Below are positions 25,557 through 33,458 of a stretch of 64,000 nucleotides of DNA, in pieces. A model generated the notes under the pieces. It was not told the origin of the DNA. It saw only the letters and a list, made by a program, of their open reading frames with translations, and did no database searches. How positions within the stretch are numbered: position 1 is the stretch's first letter; each line of letters starts with the position of its first letter. The stretch lies in contig JAGCYH010000023.1 of NCBI GenBank assembly GCA_017960905.1, forward strand, positions 58,064 to 122,063, read 5' to 3'. Both the position numbers and the translations under genes were made by a program. Source of the stretch: Bacteroidales bacterium. Lineage in GTDB: Bacteria > Bacteroidota > Bacteroidia > Bacteroidales > Marinilabiliaceae.

Positions 25557-26284
25557 TTAGGCATTTGCCCGAAGAGGTTGTTTTTGAGCAGATATTCGTT
25601 GAAAAACTCATCGCGGAAGCTTTCGCCAATGGCTATTTCGTGTTGGCCGATGTAAACGTCGTTGTTGTCGAAAGCGTCTATGTGTGAGGTGTTTACAATG
25701 TACGATTTACTTATGCGCAGGAAAATGTTTGCCGGCAGGAGCGGCGTGATATTCTTGAGGTTCATGCGCGTGATTATCTTTTGGTTCGTCAGTTGCAGCA
25801 CCACATAGTCCTTAAGACCTTCGACGAACAGAATGTCGTCGAAGCGCACTTTGCAGAAGCGGCGCTCTGACTTGATGAAAATGAAGTTCCCCGTGCCCGA
25901 TTCTACGTTTTGCTTCTCATCCTGCGTGAGCAGCTTGTGGTACGAGATGGCTTTGTTGACGGCTTTCTTAAAACGTTCTGTCTCAATAGGTTTCACTATG
26001 AAATCGACGGCATCGACTTCGTAGCTGTCGATGGCGTATTCGGAGTATGCAGTGGTGAAAATGATAAGTGTCTGTGCTGGAATAGAGTGTGCAAACTCGA
26101 TGCCCGTCAGGCCGGGCATCTGAATGTCGAGGAAAGCCAAATCGACCTGCGTTTGTTCGAGGAAGCGCTGCGCTGACAAGGCGCTGCTGAATGTGCCCAC
26201 GAGCGTCAGCTCGGGGATGTTCGCCACCTGGTTTTCTATGGCTTCGCGTGCCAATGGCTCATCGTCAACTATAATGCATTTCAT
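25547..26284 (-). CDS. LytTR-family response regulator
   Basis: A 245-aa two-component regulator. The receiver domain (residues ~1-118) shows the acidic pair in CIIVDDEPLA, phospho-Asp in LAFLDIQMPG, Thr in IIFTTAY and Lys in FIVKPIE. The C-terminal LytTR DNA-binding domain (~140-240) has the typical FIFIKSERRFCKVRFDDILF start and a later FLRISKSYIVN. It lies downstream of the LytS-type kinase but a strong terminator at 26370-26406 separates them. The stop codon is embedded in a 7-bp tandem repeat. Confidence 0.95.
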   Translation of the reverse strand: MKCIIVDDEPLAREAIENQVANIPELTLVGTFSSALSAQRFLEQTQVDLAFLDIQMPGLTGIEFAHSIPAQTLIIFTTAYSEYAIDSYEVDAVDFIVKPIETERFKKAVNKAISYHKLLTQDEKQNVESGTGNFIFIKSERRFCKVRFDDILFVEGLKDYVVLQLTNQKIITRMNLKNITPLLPANIFLRISKSYIVNTSHIDAFDNNDVYIGQHEIAIGESFRDEFFNEYLLKNNLFGQMPKKE

Positions 26285-26369
26285 ACGTCAAATACTTCTT
26301 TCTTATTTAACGCAAATATAGCTCATTTAATTGTTACGACTGCGTTTTTTTTAGGCGAATAAAAAAAAT

Positions 26370-26406
26370 GCTTTGTAATTTGCTGCTATGCAGCAAATTA
26401 CAAAGC
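26370..26406 (-). terminator. Strong rho-independent terminator for the kinase genes
   Basis: A perfect 17-bp inverted repeat with loop TAT. On the minus strand it is followed by a run of eight T. It sits between the kinase stop (26428) and the regulator start (26284), so the regulator must have its own promoter or rely on read-through. Confidence 0.9.
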
Positions 26407-26427
26407 ACACTTAACACAAACCACTTA

Positions 26428-27594
26428 TTAACTAAGATTTATACAGAGAAAGACTCGGAATTCCTTTTCATCGTCGTTGATTTCGAGCGTGTGCGCGTCG
26501 GGGTAGAGTAGTTCGAGGCGGCGTTTGATGTTCTGCAAGCCCAGTCCGCCCACTTTCGCCGGTACCGACATGTACGGCGGTTTTGAGTTTATACAGCTGA
26601 ATTTCAGCGTGTTGTCTGATATTGAGAACGATATTTCAATCCACGACTCGTTTTCTCCGTCGGAGTTGTGCTTCACTGCGTTCTCTACAAACGGAATGAA
26701 TAGCAGTGGCGGTATAAATAGTTCATTGTCAATATTTTCGGTACGAATTTCGTACCGAAAATTCGTGCGGCGGGTTTTCTCAAGGTCGAGAAAATCGTGC
26801 AGGAACTGAATGTCGGATTTGAGGCTTACATTCTCGCGGTTGCTGTCGGCGAACTGGTAGCGCAGCAGGTCTTCGAGGCGGAAGAGCAGGTCGGATGCCT
26901 CTTGCGGACTGCGTTGCACAAGCACGTTGACATTATTGATCATATTGAACAGGAAGTGCGGGTTGATTTGCTGTTTGAGCATTTTGAGCTCGGTTTGGGC
27001 TGTCGAAACATGCAGCTCGCTATTGCGCAAGTTTTGTTGCGCTACTTCGCGGAACAGCAGCAGACATGTCGGCGAGATGATTATGAGCATAAGCAGCAGT
27101 ATGCTTGCGAATATGCTTATTATGCTGACAACTTTGAGCACGCTGGCGTTTTCAGTCTGCGGCTGCGTTGCGTCGGGTGCCGACGCAACAGCCTCTGTAT
27201 CGGCTGTATTTGTCTCTGAAATGTCATATACCGATGTTATTGTCGATGCTGCCGGTTTCTCGGGTTCTCTCTGGGCTTGCACTATTGTAGCGGCAAGAAG
27301 GTATGCCATTACCAGTGCGAAGACCGAAAGCAGGTATTTGGCTATTTTGCCATGAAAGAAGAAACGTGGCGTGAGCACGTATATGTTGAAATAGCAGCTT
27401 GCGTTGAAAAATAGGTATATCGTCAGGAATGTCGGCAGATTCTCGAGGCTTATGTCGAACAGTATATCGCCTGCGTTCCCGAAGCAGCTCATGCAAATGA
27501 GCAATAGCAGTATCTGAAGCATCATGTGGCGCACGAAACGGTATCGGCGCGTCATTATCACATCGCTGAATATATTGTCTATTTTGCTGACCAT
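26428..27594 (-). CDS. LytS-type sensor histidine kinase
   Basis: A 388-aa membrane kinase. Four hydrophobic segments occupy the first ~190 residues (around 22-42, 50-70, 84-104 and 155-180). The His_kinase domain follows with the intact phosphoacceptor motif QINPHFLFNMINNVNVL (about residue 213) and N-box FIPPLLFIPFVENAVKHN. The final G-box region reads KVGGLGLQNIKRRLELLYP. It should phosphorylate the LytTR regulator encoded downstream. Its 5' end overlaps by 16 bp the end of the degenerate kinase gene, so the two are translated from one message. Hairpins lie at 26735-26761 (13-bp arms) and 27167-27189. Confidence 0.94.
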   Translation of the reverse strand: MVSKIDNIFSDVIMTRRYRFVRHMMLQILLLLICMSCFGNAGDILFDISLENLPTFLTIYLFFNASCYFNIYVLTPRFFFHGKIAKYLLSVFALVMAYLLAATIVQAQREPEKPAASTITSVYDISETNTADTEAVASAPDATQPQTENASVLKVVSIISIFASILLLMLIIISPTCLLLFREVAQQNLRNSELHVSTAQTELKMLKQQINPHFLFNMINNVNVLVQRSPQEASDLLFRLEDLLRYQFADSNRENVSLKSDIQFLHDFLDLEKTRRTNFRYEIRTENIDNELFIPPLLFIPFVENAVKHNSDGENESWIEISFSISDNTLKFSCINSKPPYMSVPAKVGGLGLQNIKRRLELLYPDAHTLEINDDEKEFRVFLCINLS

Positions 27595-28688
27595 GATACT
27601 CTTGTTGGAATGGTTAGACTTGCTGTCCCGTCTCCGGCGCTTACAATGTAGCGGTTGCCGTAGATGGGTGTGAGGCGCGTGTTGATGGCGTTGAGATTCA
27701 CATTCCGACGACCGTCGGAAATGGTGAAACGTACTGACTCATTGTCGATTACGAAACGGCAGTCGATGTTGTCGACTGGCTTTTCGTACTGCATCATCAA
27801 TGAGAATACGAGTGGCGGTACGGTTACGTTCATAATCGGACCTTCGATGTTGATACTGAACGACTTACAAATGCCGTTGAATTGCAGCAACTCGAGATAT
27901 TCGCGCACGAAATCCACCTCGCTTTTCATAAGCGAGTAGTCGCGCCGGCTGTCGTAGAGCTGATAGCGCAGTACGCGGCTGAGTTTGAGCAGTGTAGTCG
28001 ATACTGTCTCGGCGCCCGATGCGGCTTGCTCGCCGCATCGGTGCAGTGTGGTGCAAAGTACGTCGGGCGAAATGTGCTGTTTTACAAGGCTCGACTCCAT
28101 TTTCAGCTTCTGCGTGTGCTGCTCTTGCCGTATCTGCGCCTCTTGCGACCAGTTGTTGACTGCTTTCCCGACAAGTGCGCTTATCACAGTAACGAGCCAC
28201 TGCGAGTTGATTACAAAAATGTCGAGAATAACATAACCTATCGGCCCGTTAAGACGGAAATACTTGATTCCGAAGTATTTACAAATTATTCCCTCGAATA
28301 TGTACTGAATAGTAACAAAAGAAAGCGTAAGAATGACGAGTGAAAGGAAAAACTGTCCTATGTGCTTCTGTTTCAGATATTTGTTGATAAGAAACGATAG
28401 CAGGACAATTAATCCCACGACCTTCCATAAGAAGCAGTTGGCTATCAGAATAATCAGAGCGGTGGTGTTGTGCGCGTATTCGACTGTAACGACTTCAGCA
28501 CCAACGCCTTGCGGATTCTTGATAGGCGTTGCCACCATGCTGAGCGATTCGTAGTTGAACATTATTTCAACTATGCTGAAAAGCAGCAGCAACAGTAGCA
28601 GTCCAATGTACCGCATCGACCTGTACCGACTGTTGGTCAGCATATCGTATAGCAACGACTTCTTTATCAGATTCATTTTCTTCGGCAT
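27579..28688 (-). CDS. Degenerate LytS-type kinase homologue (predicted pseudokinase)
   Basis: A 369-aa protein with four transmembrane segments in the first ~190 residues and a His_kinase-like cytoplasmic part. The phosphoacceptor motif is changed: SLVKQHISPDVLCTTLHRC stands where QINPHFLFNTL is expected, so the His after Pro is Asp. The N-box region reads VFSLMMQYEKPVDNIDC, lacking the ENAxKH residues, and the G-box is also lost (DGRRNVNLNAINTRL). The frame is intact and overlaps the active kinase gene. It probably acts as a non-catalytic partner or sensor for that kinase; the partnership is inferred from the overlap. Confidence 0.88.
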   Translation of the reverse strand: MPKKMNLIKKSLLYDMLTNSRYRSMRYIGLLLLLLLFSIVEIMFNYESLSMVATPIKNPQGVGAEVVTVEYAHNTTALIILIANCFLWKVVGLIVLLSFLINKYLKQKHIGQFFLSLVILTLSFVTIQYIFEGIICKYFGIKYFRLNGPIGYVILDIFVINSQWLVTVISALVGKAVNNWSQEAQIRQEQHTQKLKMESSLVKQHISPDVLCTTLHRCGEQAASGAETVSTTLLKLSRVLRYQLYDSRRDYSLMKSEVDFVREYLELLQFNGICKSFSINIEGPIMNVTVPPLVFSLMMQYEKPVDNIDCRFVIDNESVRFTISDGRRNVNLNAINTRLTPIYGNRYIVSAGDGTASLTIPTRVSWSAK

Positions 28689-28785
28689 AACTCAAATGCG
28701 GTTCAAAGGTATTCTACAAATATGCTGTTAATTTCTTTTTGATACAAAAATGATTTTTTTGTATACCAAAATGCGTTTTCAGTGT

Positions 28786-29259
28786 TTATTGTTGTTCGTT
28801 TTCTTTCAGAAATTCGAGCCAAATGCGGGCCGCCTCTTCCACTATTTTTGGGCAAGGCCGTTTGCGGTAATACTCTTGCGTGCGCTCTTCGGGACGGGCA
28901 TCGGTCGATGCCCGTACGCCTTTGCCGCTGAGCAGGTCGGCGCATTCCAAAGCCCCGTTGCGTTCCGTGAAACGCCTCGCAAGCTCCTGCACCACTTCGT
29001 AGTTGCGTTGCTTGTCGGCGGCATTGCCGCCGACGTTGCCGTACTCGAGACCGGCGAGAATAAACATGCCGCAAGCCGCGCCGCACGTCTTGCGCATACG
29101 GCCTATGCCCGCGCCAAACGATGACGACACACGCAGCATCTGCTTCTCGCTAAGCCCGTAACATCCGGCCCACGCCGCGCACACCGATTGGGCGCAGTTG
29201 TATCCTTTGCCGAACAATTCGACGGCTTTGGCTATATTTTCTTCTGAAAATTTGTCCAT
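28786..29259 (-). CDS. C_GCAxxG_C_C family protein
   Basis: A 157-aa protein with the spaced cysteines that define this small redox-type family: GYNCAQSVCAAW near residue 20, then FGAGIGRMRKTCGAACGMF, and later Cys residues in ECADLL and RPCPKIV. The family is thought to bind a metal or act in thiol redox chemistry, and its exact role is not known. The start is the ATG at 29257-29259 (MDKFSEENI). An upstream in-frame codon would add only eight residues. Hairpins lie at 28894-28915 and 29014-29034. Confidence 0.9.
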   Translation of the reverse strand: MDKFSEENIAKAVELFGKGYNCAQSVCAAWAGCYGLSEKQMLRVSSSFGAGIGRMRKTCGAACGMFILAGLEYGNVGGNAADKQRNYEVVQELARRFTERNGALECADLLSGKGVRASTDARPEERTQEYYRKRPCPKIVEEAARIWLEFLKENEQQ

Positions 29260-29391
29260 TCTTTTTTTTTCACAAAAATACAATTATAAAAATGAGCAGT
29301 TTTCTGTTTCTGTGAAAAAAATGGGCCGATTTTGTATGTTTGCTTCCTTTTTTTTGTATAGATTTGCAAATCAATTATTACAACACAAAAA

Positions 29392-30060
29392 ATGAGACAT
29401 AATATTTTAAAATCAATGGTTATGGTTGTTGCATTGTCGTTCTGTATCGGATGTGCAACACACAGAGGCTCTTCAAGTTTGGGCCCGGTTAACGGTTCTT
29501 CTTCGGCTACGCCGCGCATCAAAAGCGACGAGCAGTTGAAAGCTCAGGCCGATGCGGCCACTAACGCAGCAAAACAATTGTCGGAACAGGCTAAAAGTCA
29601 GGCGCAGAGCGCAGTCGATGCTGCTAAGCAACGTGCTAAGGACGATGCCGATGCCGCTAAGAAAAAAGTGACCGAAGAGGCTCGCCAGATACAGCAAAAC
29701 GCTGAAAATAAGGCTAATGAGGCTAAACAAAAAGCCGAAGATGTTGCCGATGCTGCTCTCGACGCAACAATAACAGTGAAAGAAGAGGCAGTGAAGATTA
29801 TTGAAACCACTGGAACAGAAGAAGTTGTGGGCAATTATCATATAATTATCGGTTCGTTCAAGGTTCTGGCCAATGCTCAGACACTGTCGGAGCAGGCTCT
29901 GAAGAACGAATTCTCGCCGTCGATACTCGAAAACGAAGAGGGAATGTACCGTGTGTCGATTTTTACTTGCGAATTGGAGAAAACCGCACGCCGCAAAATA
30001 GCTGAGATACGCAGCCGATATCCCGAATATGTTGGCACTTGGCTGCTGATTTCGAAATAA
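29392..30060 (+). CDS. SPOR-domain lipoprotein with Ala-rich coiled coil
   Basis: A 222-aa lipoprotein (lipobox SFCIGC near residue 21). Residues ~50-140 form a long Ala/Lys/Glu/Gln-rich coiled coil (AATNAAKQLSEQAKSQAQS and following). The last ~75 residues form a SPOR domain (YHIIIGSFKVLANAQTLSEQ to WLLISK), which binds denuded peptidoglycan at division sites. It is therefore likely to act in the periplasm at the septum. It is transcribed away from the C_GCAxxG_C_C gene and ends against the dnaJ terminator. A -10-like TATGTTTG lies at 29335-29342. Confidence 0.88.
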   Translation: MRHNILKSMVMVVALSFCIGCATHRGSSSLGPVNGSSSATPRIKSDEQLKAQADAATNAAKQLSEQAKSQAQSAVDAAKQRAKDDADAAKKKVTEEARQIQQNAENKANEAKQKAEDVADAALDATITVKEEAVKIIETTGTEEVVGNYHIIIGSFKVLANAQTLSEQALKNEFSPSILENEEGMYRVSIFTCELEKTARRKIAEIRSRYPEYVGTWLLISK

Positions 30061-30080
30061 TAATACTTCACAGAATATGT

Positions 30081-30115
30081 AAAAAGCCGTTCCGCCTTTG
30101 GCGGAACGGCTTTTT
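30081..30115. terminator. Bidirectional terminator between SPOR gene and dnaJ
   Basis: An 11-bp GC-rich stem (GCCGTTCCGCC) with loop TTT, preceded by five A and followed by five T, so it works for both convergent genes. Confidence 0.92.
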
Positions 30116-30135
30116 ACGTTTTGCTATATCACTGT

Positions 30136-31281
30136 TTAATTAAACATCGACTTCATGCGTGCGAAAAAGCCCTCTTTGTCAGATTGCGACGGCTTTACCG
30201 ACTCCGACTGACGCAGTTGTTCGAAGAGTTTCTTCTCGTCTTTGGTGAACGTTTTCGGCACGAAAAGATCCACTCTGACGAGCAAATCGCCTTTTGAGTA
30301 GCCGTTGATTTCGGGCAGGCCTTTGCCTTTGAGGCGCAACACTTTGCCTGGCTGTGTGCCCGGGTCGATTGTAACGCGCACTTTGCCGTCGACCGTCGGC
30401 ACTTCGACGTTGGCACCCAGAACGGCATCGGGAATGCTCATATAGAGGTGATAGATAAGGTTCTGGCCGTCACGAACAAGCTCTTTGTCGGGCGTCTCCA
30501 TGATGTATACGAGCAAGTCGCCGTTGGCGCCGCCGCGACGCGCGGCGCAGCCTTTGCCTGTGACAGTGAGCTGCATGTCACCTTCGACGCCGGCAGGTAT
30601 CTTCACTGTTATCACCTCTTCGCCCATGACACGGCCTTCTCCGTTGCAGTGAGGGCATTTGGCTGTTATTGTCTTGCCTTCGCCGCCGCATTGCGGACAG
30701 GCTTGGGTCGATTGCATACGGCCTAATATCGAGTTTACAATACGTGTTACCACGCCGCTGCCGTTGCAGGTGGTACAGGTCTTTATCGAAGAACTGTCTT
30801 TGGCACCCGTTCCGCCGCATTCCTTGCAGGTAACGTATTTTTTCACTTTGAATTTCTTCTCCACGCCTTTGGCAATCTCGGCCAGCGTAAGAGTAACTCT
30901 TACGCGCGCATCCTCGCCTTTGCTGTAGCTGCGGCCGCCACCGCGGCGCGAACCGCCGAAACCGAAGCCCATGCCTTCGAATATGTCGCCGAAGTGCGAG
31001 AAAATATCGTCCATCGACATTCCGCCTGGGCCCCATGCGCCGCCGCCGGCACCGCCTTCGAATGCCGCATGACCAAACTGGTCGTATTTGCTTTTCTTAT
31101 CCGGGTCAGAAAGCACATCGTAGGCTTCGGCGGCCTCTTTGAATTTCTCTTCAGCCTCCTTGTCACCCGGATTTTTGTCGGGGTGATACTTGATGGCCAA
31201 CTTACGGTATGCCTTTTTTATCTCGTCGGGTGTTGCCGTCTTGCTGACGCCCAACACTTCGTAGTAATCTCTTTTATCCAT
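30136..31281 (-). CDS. dnaJ: Chaperone DnaJ
   Basis: A full-length 381-aa Hsp40 co-chaperone that stimulates DnaK ATPase. The J domain (residues 1-70) has the HPD motif in [10 protein letters not shown]. The Gly/Phe-rich linker covers about 75-125. The zinc-binding region has all four CxxCxGxG repeats ([32 protein letters not shown]), and the C-terminal substrate-binding and dimerisation domains follow. It lies 17 bp after grpE in a grpE-dnaJ operon. I saw no in-frame hairpin in this gene. No CIRCE element is visible upstream of grpE. Confidence 0.98.
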   Translation of the reverse strand: MDKRDYYEVLGVSKTATPDEIKKAYRKLAIKYHPDKNPGDKEAEEKFKEAAEAYDVLSDPDKKSKYDQFGHAAFEGGAGGGAWGPGGMSMDDIFSHFGDIFEGMGFGFGGSRRGGGRSYSKGEDARVRVTLTLAEIAKGVEKKFKVKKYVTCKECGGTGAKDSSSIKTCTTCNGSGVVTRIVNSILGRMQSTQACPQCGGEGKTITAKCPHCNGEGRVMGEEVITVKIPAGVEGDMQLTVTGKGCAARRGGANGDLLVYIMETPDKELVRDGQNLIYHLYMSIPDAVLGANVEVPTVDGKVRVTIDPGTQPGKVLRLKGKGLPEINGYSKGDLLVRVDLFVPKTFTKDEKKLFEQLRQSESVKPSQSDKEGFFARMKSMFN

Positions 31282-31298
31282 AGCTGTTACTTTTTAAC

Positions 31299-31856
31299 TT
31301 ACTCACATACAACTACTTTCGAGAATCGTATCACTTTGTCGTTGAGCTTGTATCCCTTTTCGACGCAGTCGAGCACTTTCCCTTTCATGTCTTCCGACGG
31401 TGCAGGCAGCTTGGTTATTGCTTCGTGCATGTCGGTGTTGAAGTCCTGTCCTTTGGCTTCGATAGCCTCTACGCCTTGTTTGCCTAGGAAGTCGATGAAC
31501 TTCTTGTAAATCAGTTCAACGCCTTCGCGGTGCGATGTTGCTTCGGTGGCTTCGTCCATGTGAGCCAGAGCGCGCTCAAAGTCGTCGATGACGGGCAGCA
31601 TAGCTTTTATGATGTCAATTTTGGCGTTGTTCGACAGCTCAAGCTTCTCTTTGAGAGTGCGCTTGCGGTAGTTGTCGTACTCGGCCGACAATCGTAGGTA
31701 TTTGTCTTTCTGCTGTTCTATTTCGGCTTGCAGTTTGGCACATTCGTCAACAGGTTCTTCGGCAGCGGCTGCTGCCGAATCTTGTTCGGTAACTGTCTCT
31801 TCTGCAGCGTTTTCAGCTTCTTTGTTCTCTTCTTTTATTTCTTCTGTATCTGACAT
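31299..31856 (-). CDS. grpE: Nucleotide exchange factor GrpE
   Basis: A 185-aa GrpE that releases ADP from DnaK. An acidic, Glu/Ala-rich N-terminal tail (about residues 1-40) leads into the long dimerising helix (LQAEIEQQKDKYLRLSAEYD, NYRKRTLKEK) and the C-terminal beta-rich domain with the conserved GVEAIEAKGQDFNTDMHEAI segment. It precedes dnaJ in the same operon. A 9-bp hairpin at 31758-31779 lies in the Glu/Ala-rich tail coding region. Upstream (31857-31959) there is a small TGACA/TGTCA dyad at 31921-31935 but no clear promoter. Confidence 0.97.
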   Translation of the reverse strand: MSDTEEIKEENKEAENAAEETVTEQDSAAAAAEEPVDECAKLQAEIEQQKDKYLRLSAEYDNYRKRTLKEKLELSNNAKIDIIKAMLPVIDDFERALAHMDEATEATSHREGVELIYKKFIDFLGKQGVEAIEAKGQDFNTDMHEAITKLPAPSEDMKGKVLDCVEKGYKLNDKVIRFSKVVVCE

Positions 31857-31954
31857 AGCTCTATTTTTTTTTTCTAAAATCGTCCATTAAACATCAATAA
31901 TTATGCCCAATGGGCTTTATCTGACAAAATGTCAGATATTTCTGCCAAGTTTCA

Positions 31955-31983
31955 TAAAAAAGGCAGTCGTTAGCGACTGCCTT
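31955..31983 (-). terminator. Terminator of the TlpA-like genes
   Basis: A 10-bp perfect stem (AAGGCAGTCG, loop TTAG, 31960-31983). On the minus strand it is followed by a T run (the A run at 31955-31961 on the plus strand). It lies just after the TlpA-like gene and upstream of grpE. Confidence 0.85.
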
Positions 31984-32016
31984 GTCATATTTTTCGGAAA
32001 AAATGTCAGTTTTGTG

Positions 32017-32547
32017 TCATTCTGTTCCTCTTTCACTTTCTTTGAGCAATTCCTCAAGTTTCTCAGCCAAGAGTTCACCTCGAAGGTTTTTGGCAATAAT
32101 GGTGCCATTGGAGTCGAGCAGGAAGTTGGTCGGTATGCTGTGAATGCCCAGGTTGAGAGCGGGTTCGCTGCGCCATCCGCCGAAGTCGCACACGTGCGAC
32201 GGCCAGCTGAGGCGGTCGTTCTTAATGGCTGCCAGCCACGCCTCTTTATTGATGTCGAGTGAGACGCTGTAGACTGTGAACCCGTTGCCTTGCTTGAAGT
32301 TTGCGGTTCTGTATTTTTCGTAAGCTGCAACAACGTTTCTGTTTTCGTATCGACACGGACCACACCACGAGGCCCAGAAATCGACAAGTACTACAGAGCC
32401 TTTCAACGAGCTGAGACTCAGCTGATTGCTGTCGGCATCAGCTACGCTGATGTCGGGGAACTTTTCGCCTATGTCGAGTTTAGGCTTTTGCGCCAGTGCC
32501 ATCATTGGCACTAAGGCGAGCATTGTGATGTAAATCAGAGTTTTCAT
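32017..32547 (-). CDS. TlpA/ResA-like thioredoxin, exported
   Basis: A 176-aa thiol-disulphide oxidoreductase with a signal peptide (MKTLIYITMLALVPMMALAQ) and an AhpC-TSA/Redoxin-type thioredoxin fold. The active site is intact: FWASWCGPCRYENRN near residue 62. The cis-Pro region reads GIHSIPTNFLLDSNGTI. It probably reduces disulphides in periplasmic proteins, for example in cytochrome maturation or antioxidant defence. It follows the degenerate TlpA homologue by 38 bp on the same strand, and the two share the same layout, suggesting an ancient duplication. Confidence 0.93.
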   Translation of the reverse strand: MKTLIYITMLALVPMMALAQKPKLDIGEKFPDISVADADSNQLSLSSLKGSVVLVDFWASWCGPCRYENRNVVAAYEKYRTANFKQGNGFTVYSVSLDINKEAWLAAIKNDRLSWPSHVCDFGGWRSEPALNLGIHSIPTNFLLDSNGTIIAKNLRGELLAEKLEELLKESERGTE

Positions 32548-32585
32548 ACGGCGTTTGTTTTACGTTGTTAATATTCAATCGCTTA

Positions 32586-33122
32586 TCAGTTACAAGTGTC
32601 GCATGTCATCATTTGCAAAGCGTTTCGCAATGTGGCGACATTAAAATCCCTTGCAACAATCTTGCCATCTTTATCAACCAGAAGGTTAACCGGTCGATTT
32701 ACGTCGAACGATTGTGCCAATTCTGACTCAACACCTTTGTAATCGCAAATGTGCTTGAAGTTTTCGGTGCCGTCGGTCGAGATGGCTTTGCGAAGCGGAG
32801 CTTTGTATTTGTCGAGCGAGATGCTTACAACCGAAAGTCCTTCGCCATTGTAAAATGTCATGTCGCGATATTCGTCGGACAGCTTGACAAGTTCGAAATT
32901 GTTGATGCGGGATGTGGCATCGTACGATGCCCAGAAATTTAAAATGAGCATTTTCCCTTCGAGGGAGTCTGAAGTAACCGGCGTCCCATCAACTTGGTTC
33001 ATTTCTGAAATGGATTTGATTTGGGCGCTGTAAAGTTGTTCGGTTGTATCTTTCTTGCTCGATGAGAGCAGTGCTACAACAACAACTACTGTTAGTAAAA
33101 CACTAATCTTGGTTTTTATCAT
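32586..33122 (-). CDS. TlpA-like protein lacking the CxxC active site
   Basis: A 178-aa homologue of the downstream TlpA-like protein. Where the catalytic WCGPC is expected it has FWASYDATSRINNFE, so both redox cysteines are gone. The N-terminus (VVVVVALLSSSKKDT) looks like a lipoprotein signal in which the lipobox Cys has become Ser. The thioredoxin fold itself is kept (VVSISLDKYKAPLRKAIST, the Pro region RPVNLLVDKDGKIVARDF). The protein ends in MMTCDTCN, a C-terminal CxxC that the homologue does not have. It may bind rather than reduce its client, or use the tail cysteines. Confidence 0.88.
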   Translation of the reverse strand: MIKTKISVLLTVVVVVALLSSSKKDTTEQLYSAQIKSISEMNQVDGTPVTSDSLEGKMLILNFWASYDATSRINNFELVKLSDEYRDMTFYNGEGLSVVSISLDKYKAPLRKAISTDGTENFKHICDYKGVESELAQSFDVNRPVNLLVDKDGKIVARDFNVATLRNALQMMTCDTCN

Positions 33123-33226
33123 ATAAAATTTTTCTTAAACCGGAATTTTGGCTGCTTTCGCTGTCAGAACTCAAATAAGTAATGTTTGTTGTCAAATATT
33201 TCTTATCGGTTTAAATATTTCGGGTG

Positions 33227-33234
33227 CAAAATTA
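33227..33234 (-). promoter_or_regulatory. Candidate -7 box (TAATTTTG) upstream of the CxxC-less TlpA gene
   Basis: TAATTTTG on the minus strand fits TAnnTTTG and would start transcription about 97 nt before the ATG at 33122. No TTTG is found at the expected -33 position. The rest of the 336-bp gap 33123-33458 holds only the lepB terminator. Confidence 0.3.
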
Positions 33235-33393
33235 CCTATTCCTTTCGGATGGGTATAATTTTTTGCAAAAAAAATGCATTTTCGAATGACGCGGATAGTG
33301 GTTTTTCTTGTCTAATGCATTGATAATTAACGATGTACTGAAACGTTAAAAATAGTTTTCATACGCTTGTGGCTGAATATCAGTGCGTTATAT

Positions 33394-33431
33394 GCAAAAG
33401 GCAGAGATATTTTAATATCTCTGCCTTTTGC
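33394..33431. terminator. Terminator downstream of lepB
   Basis: A perfect 18-bp inverted repeat with a 2-nt loop and internal A/T runs, 28 bp after the lepB stop on the minus strand. It ends the dapB-lepB operon. Confidence 0.85.
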
Positions 33432-33458
33432 TATGCTTTGTAAATATTTAAATATCAA

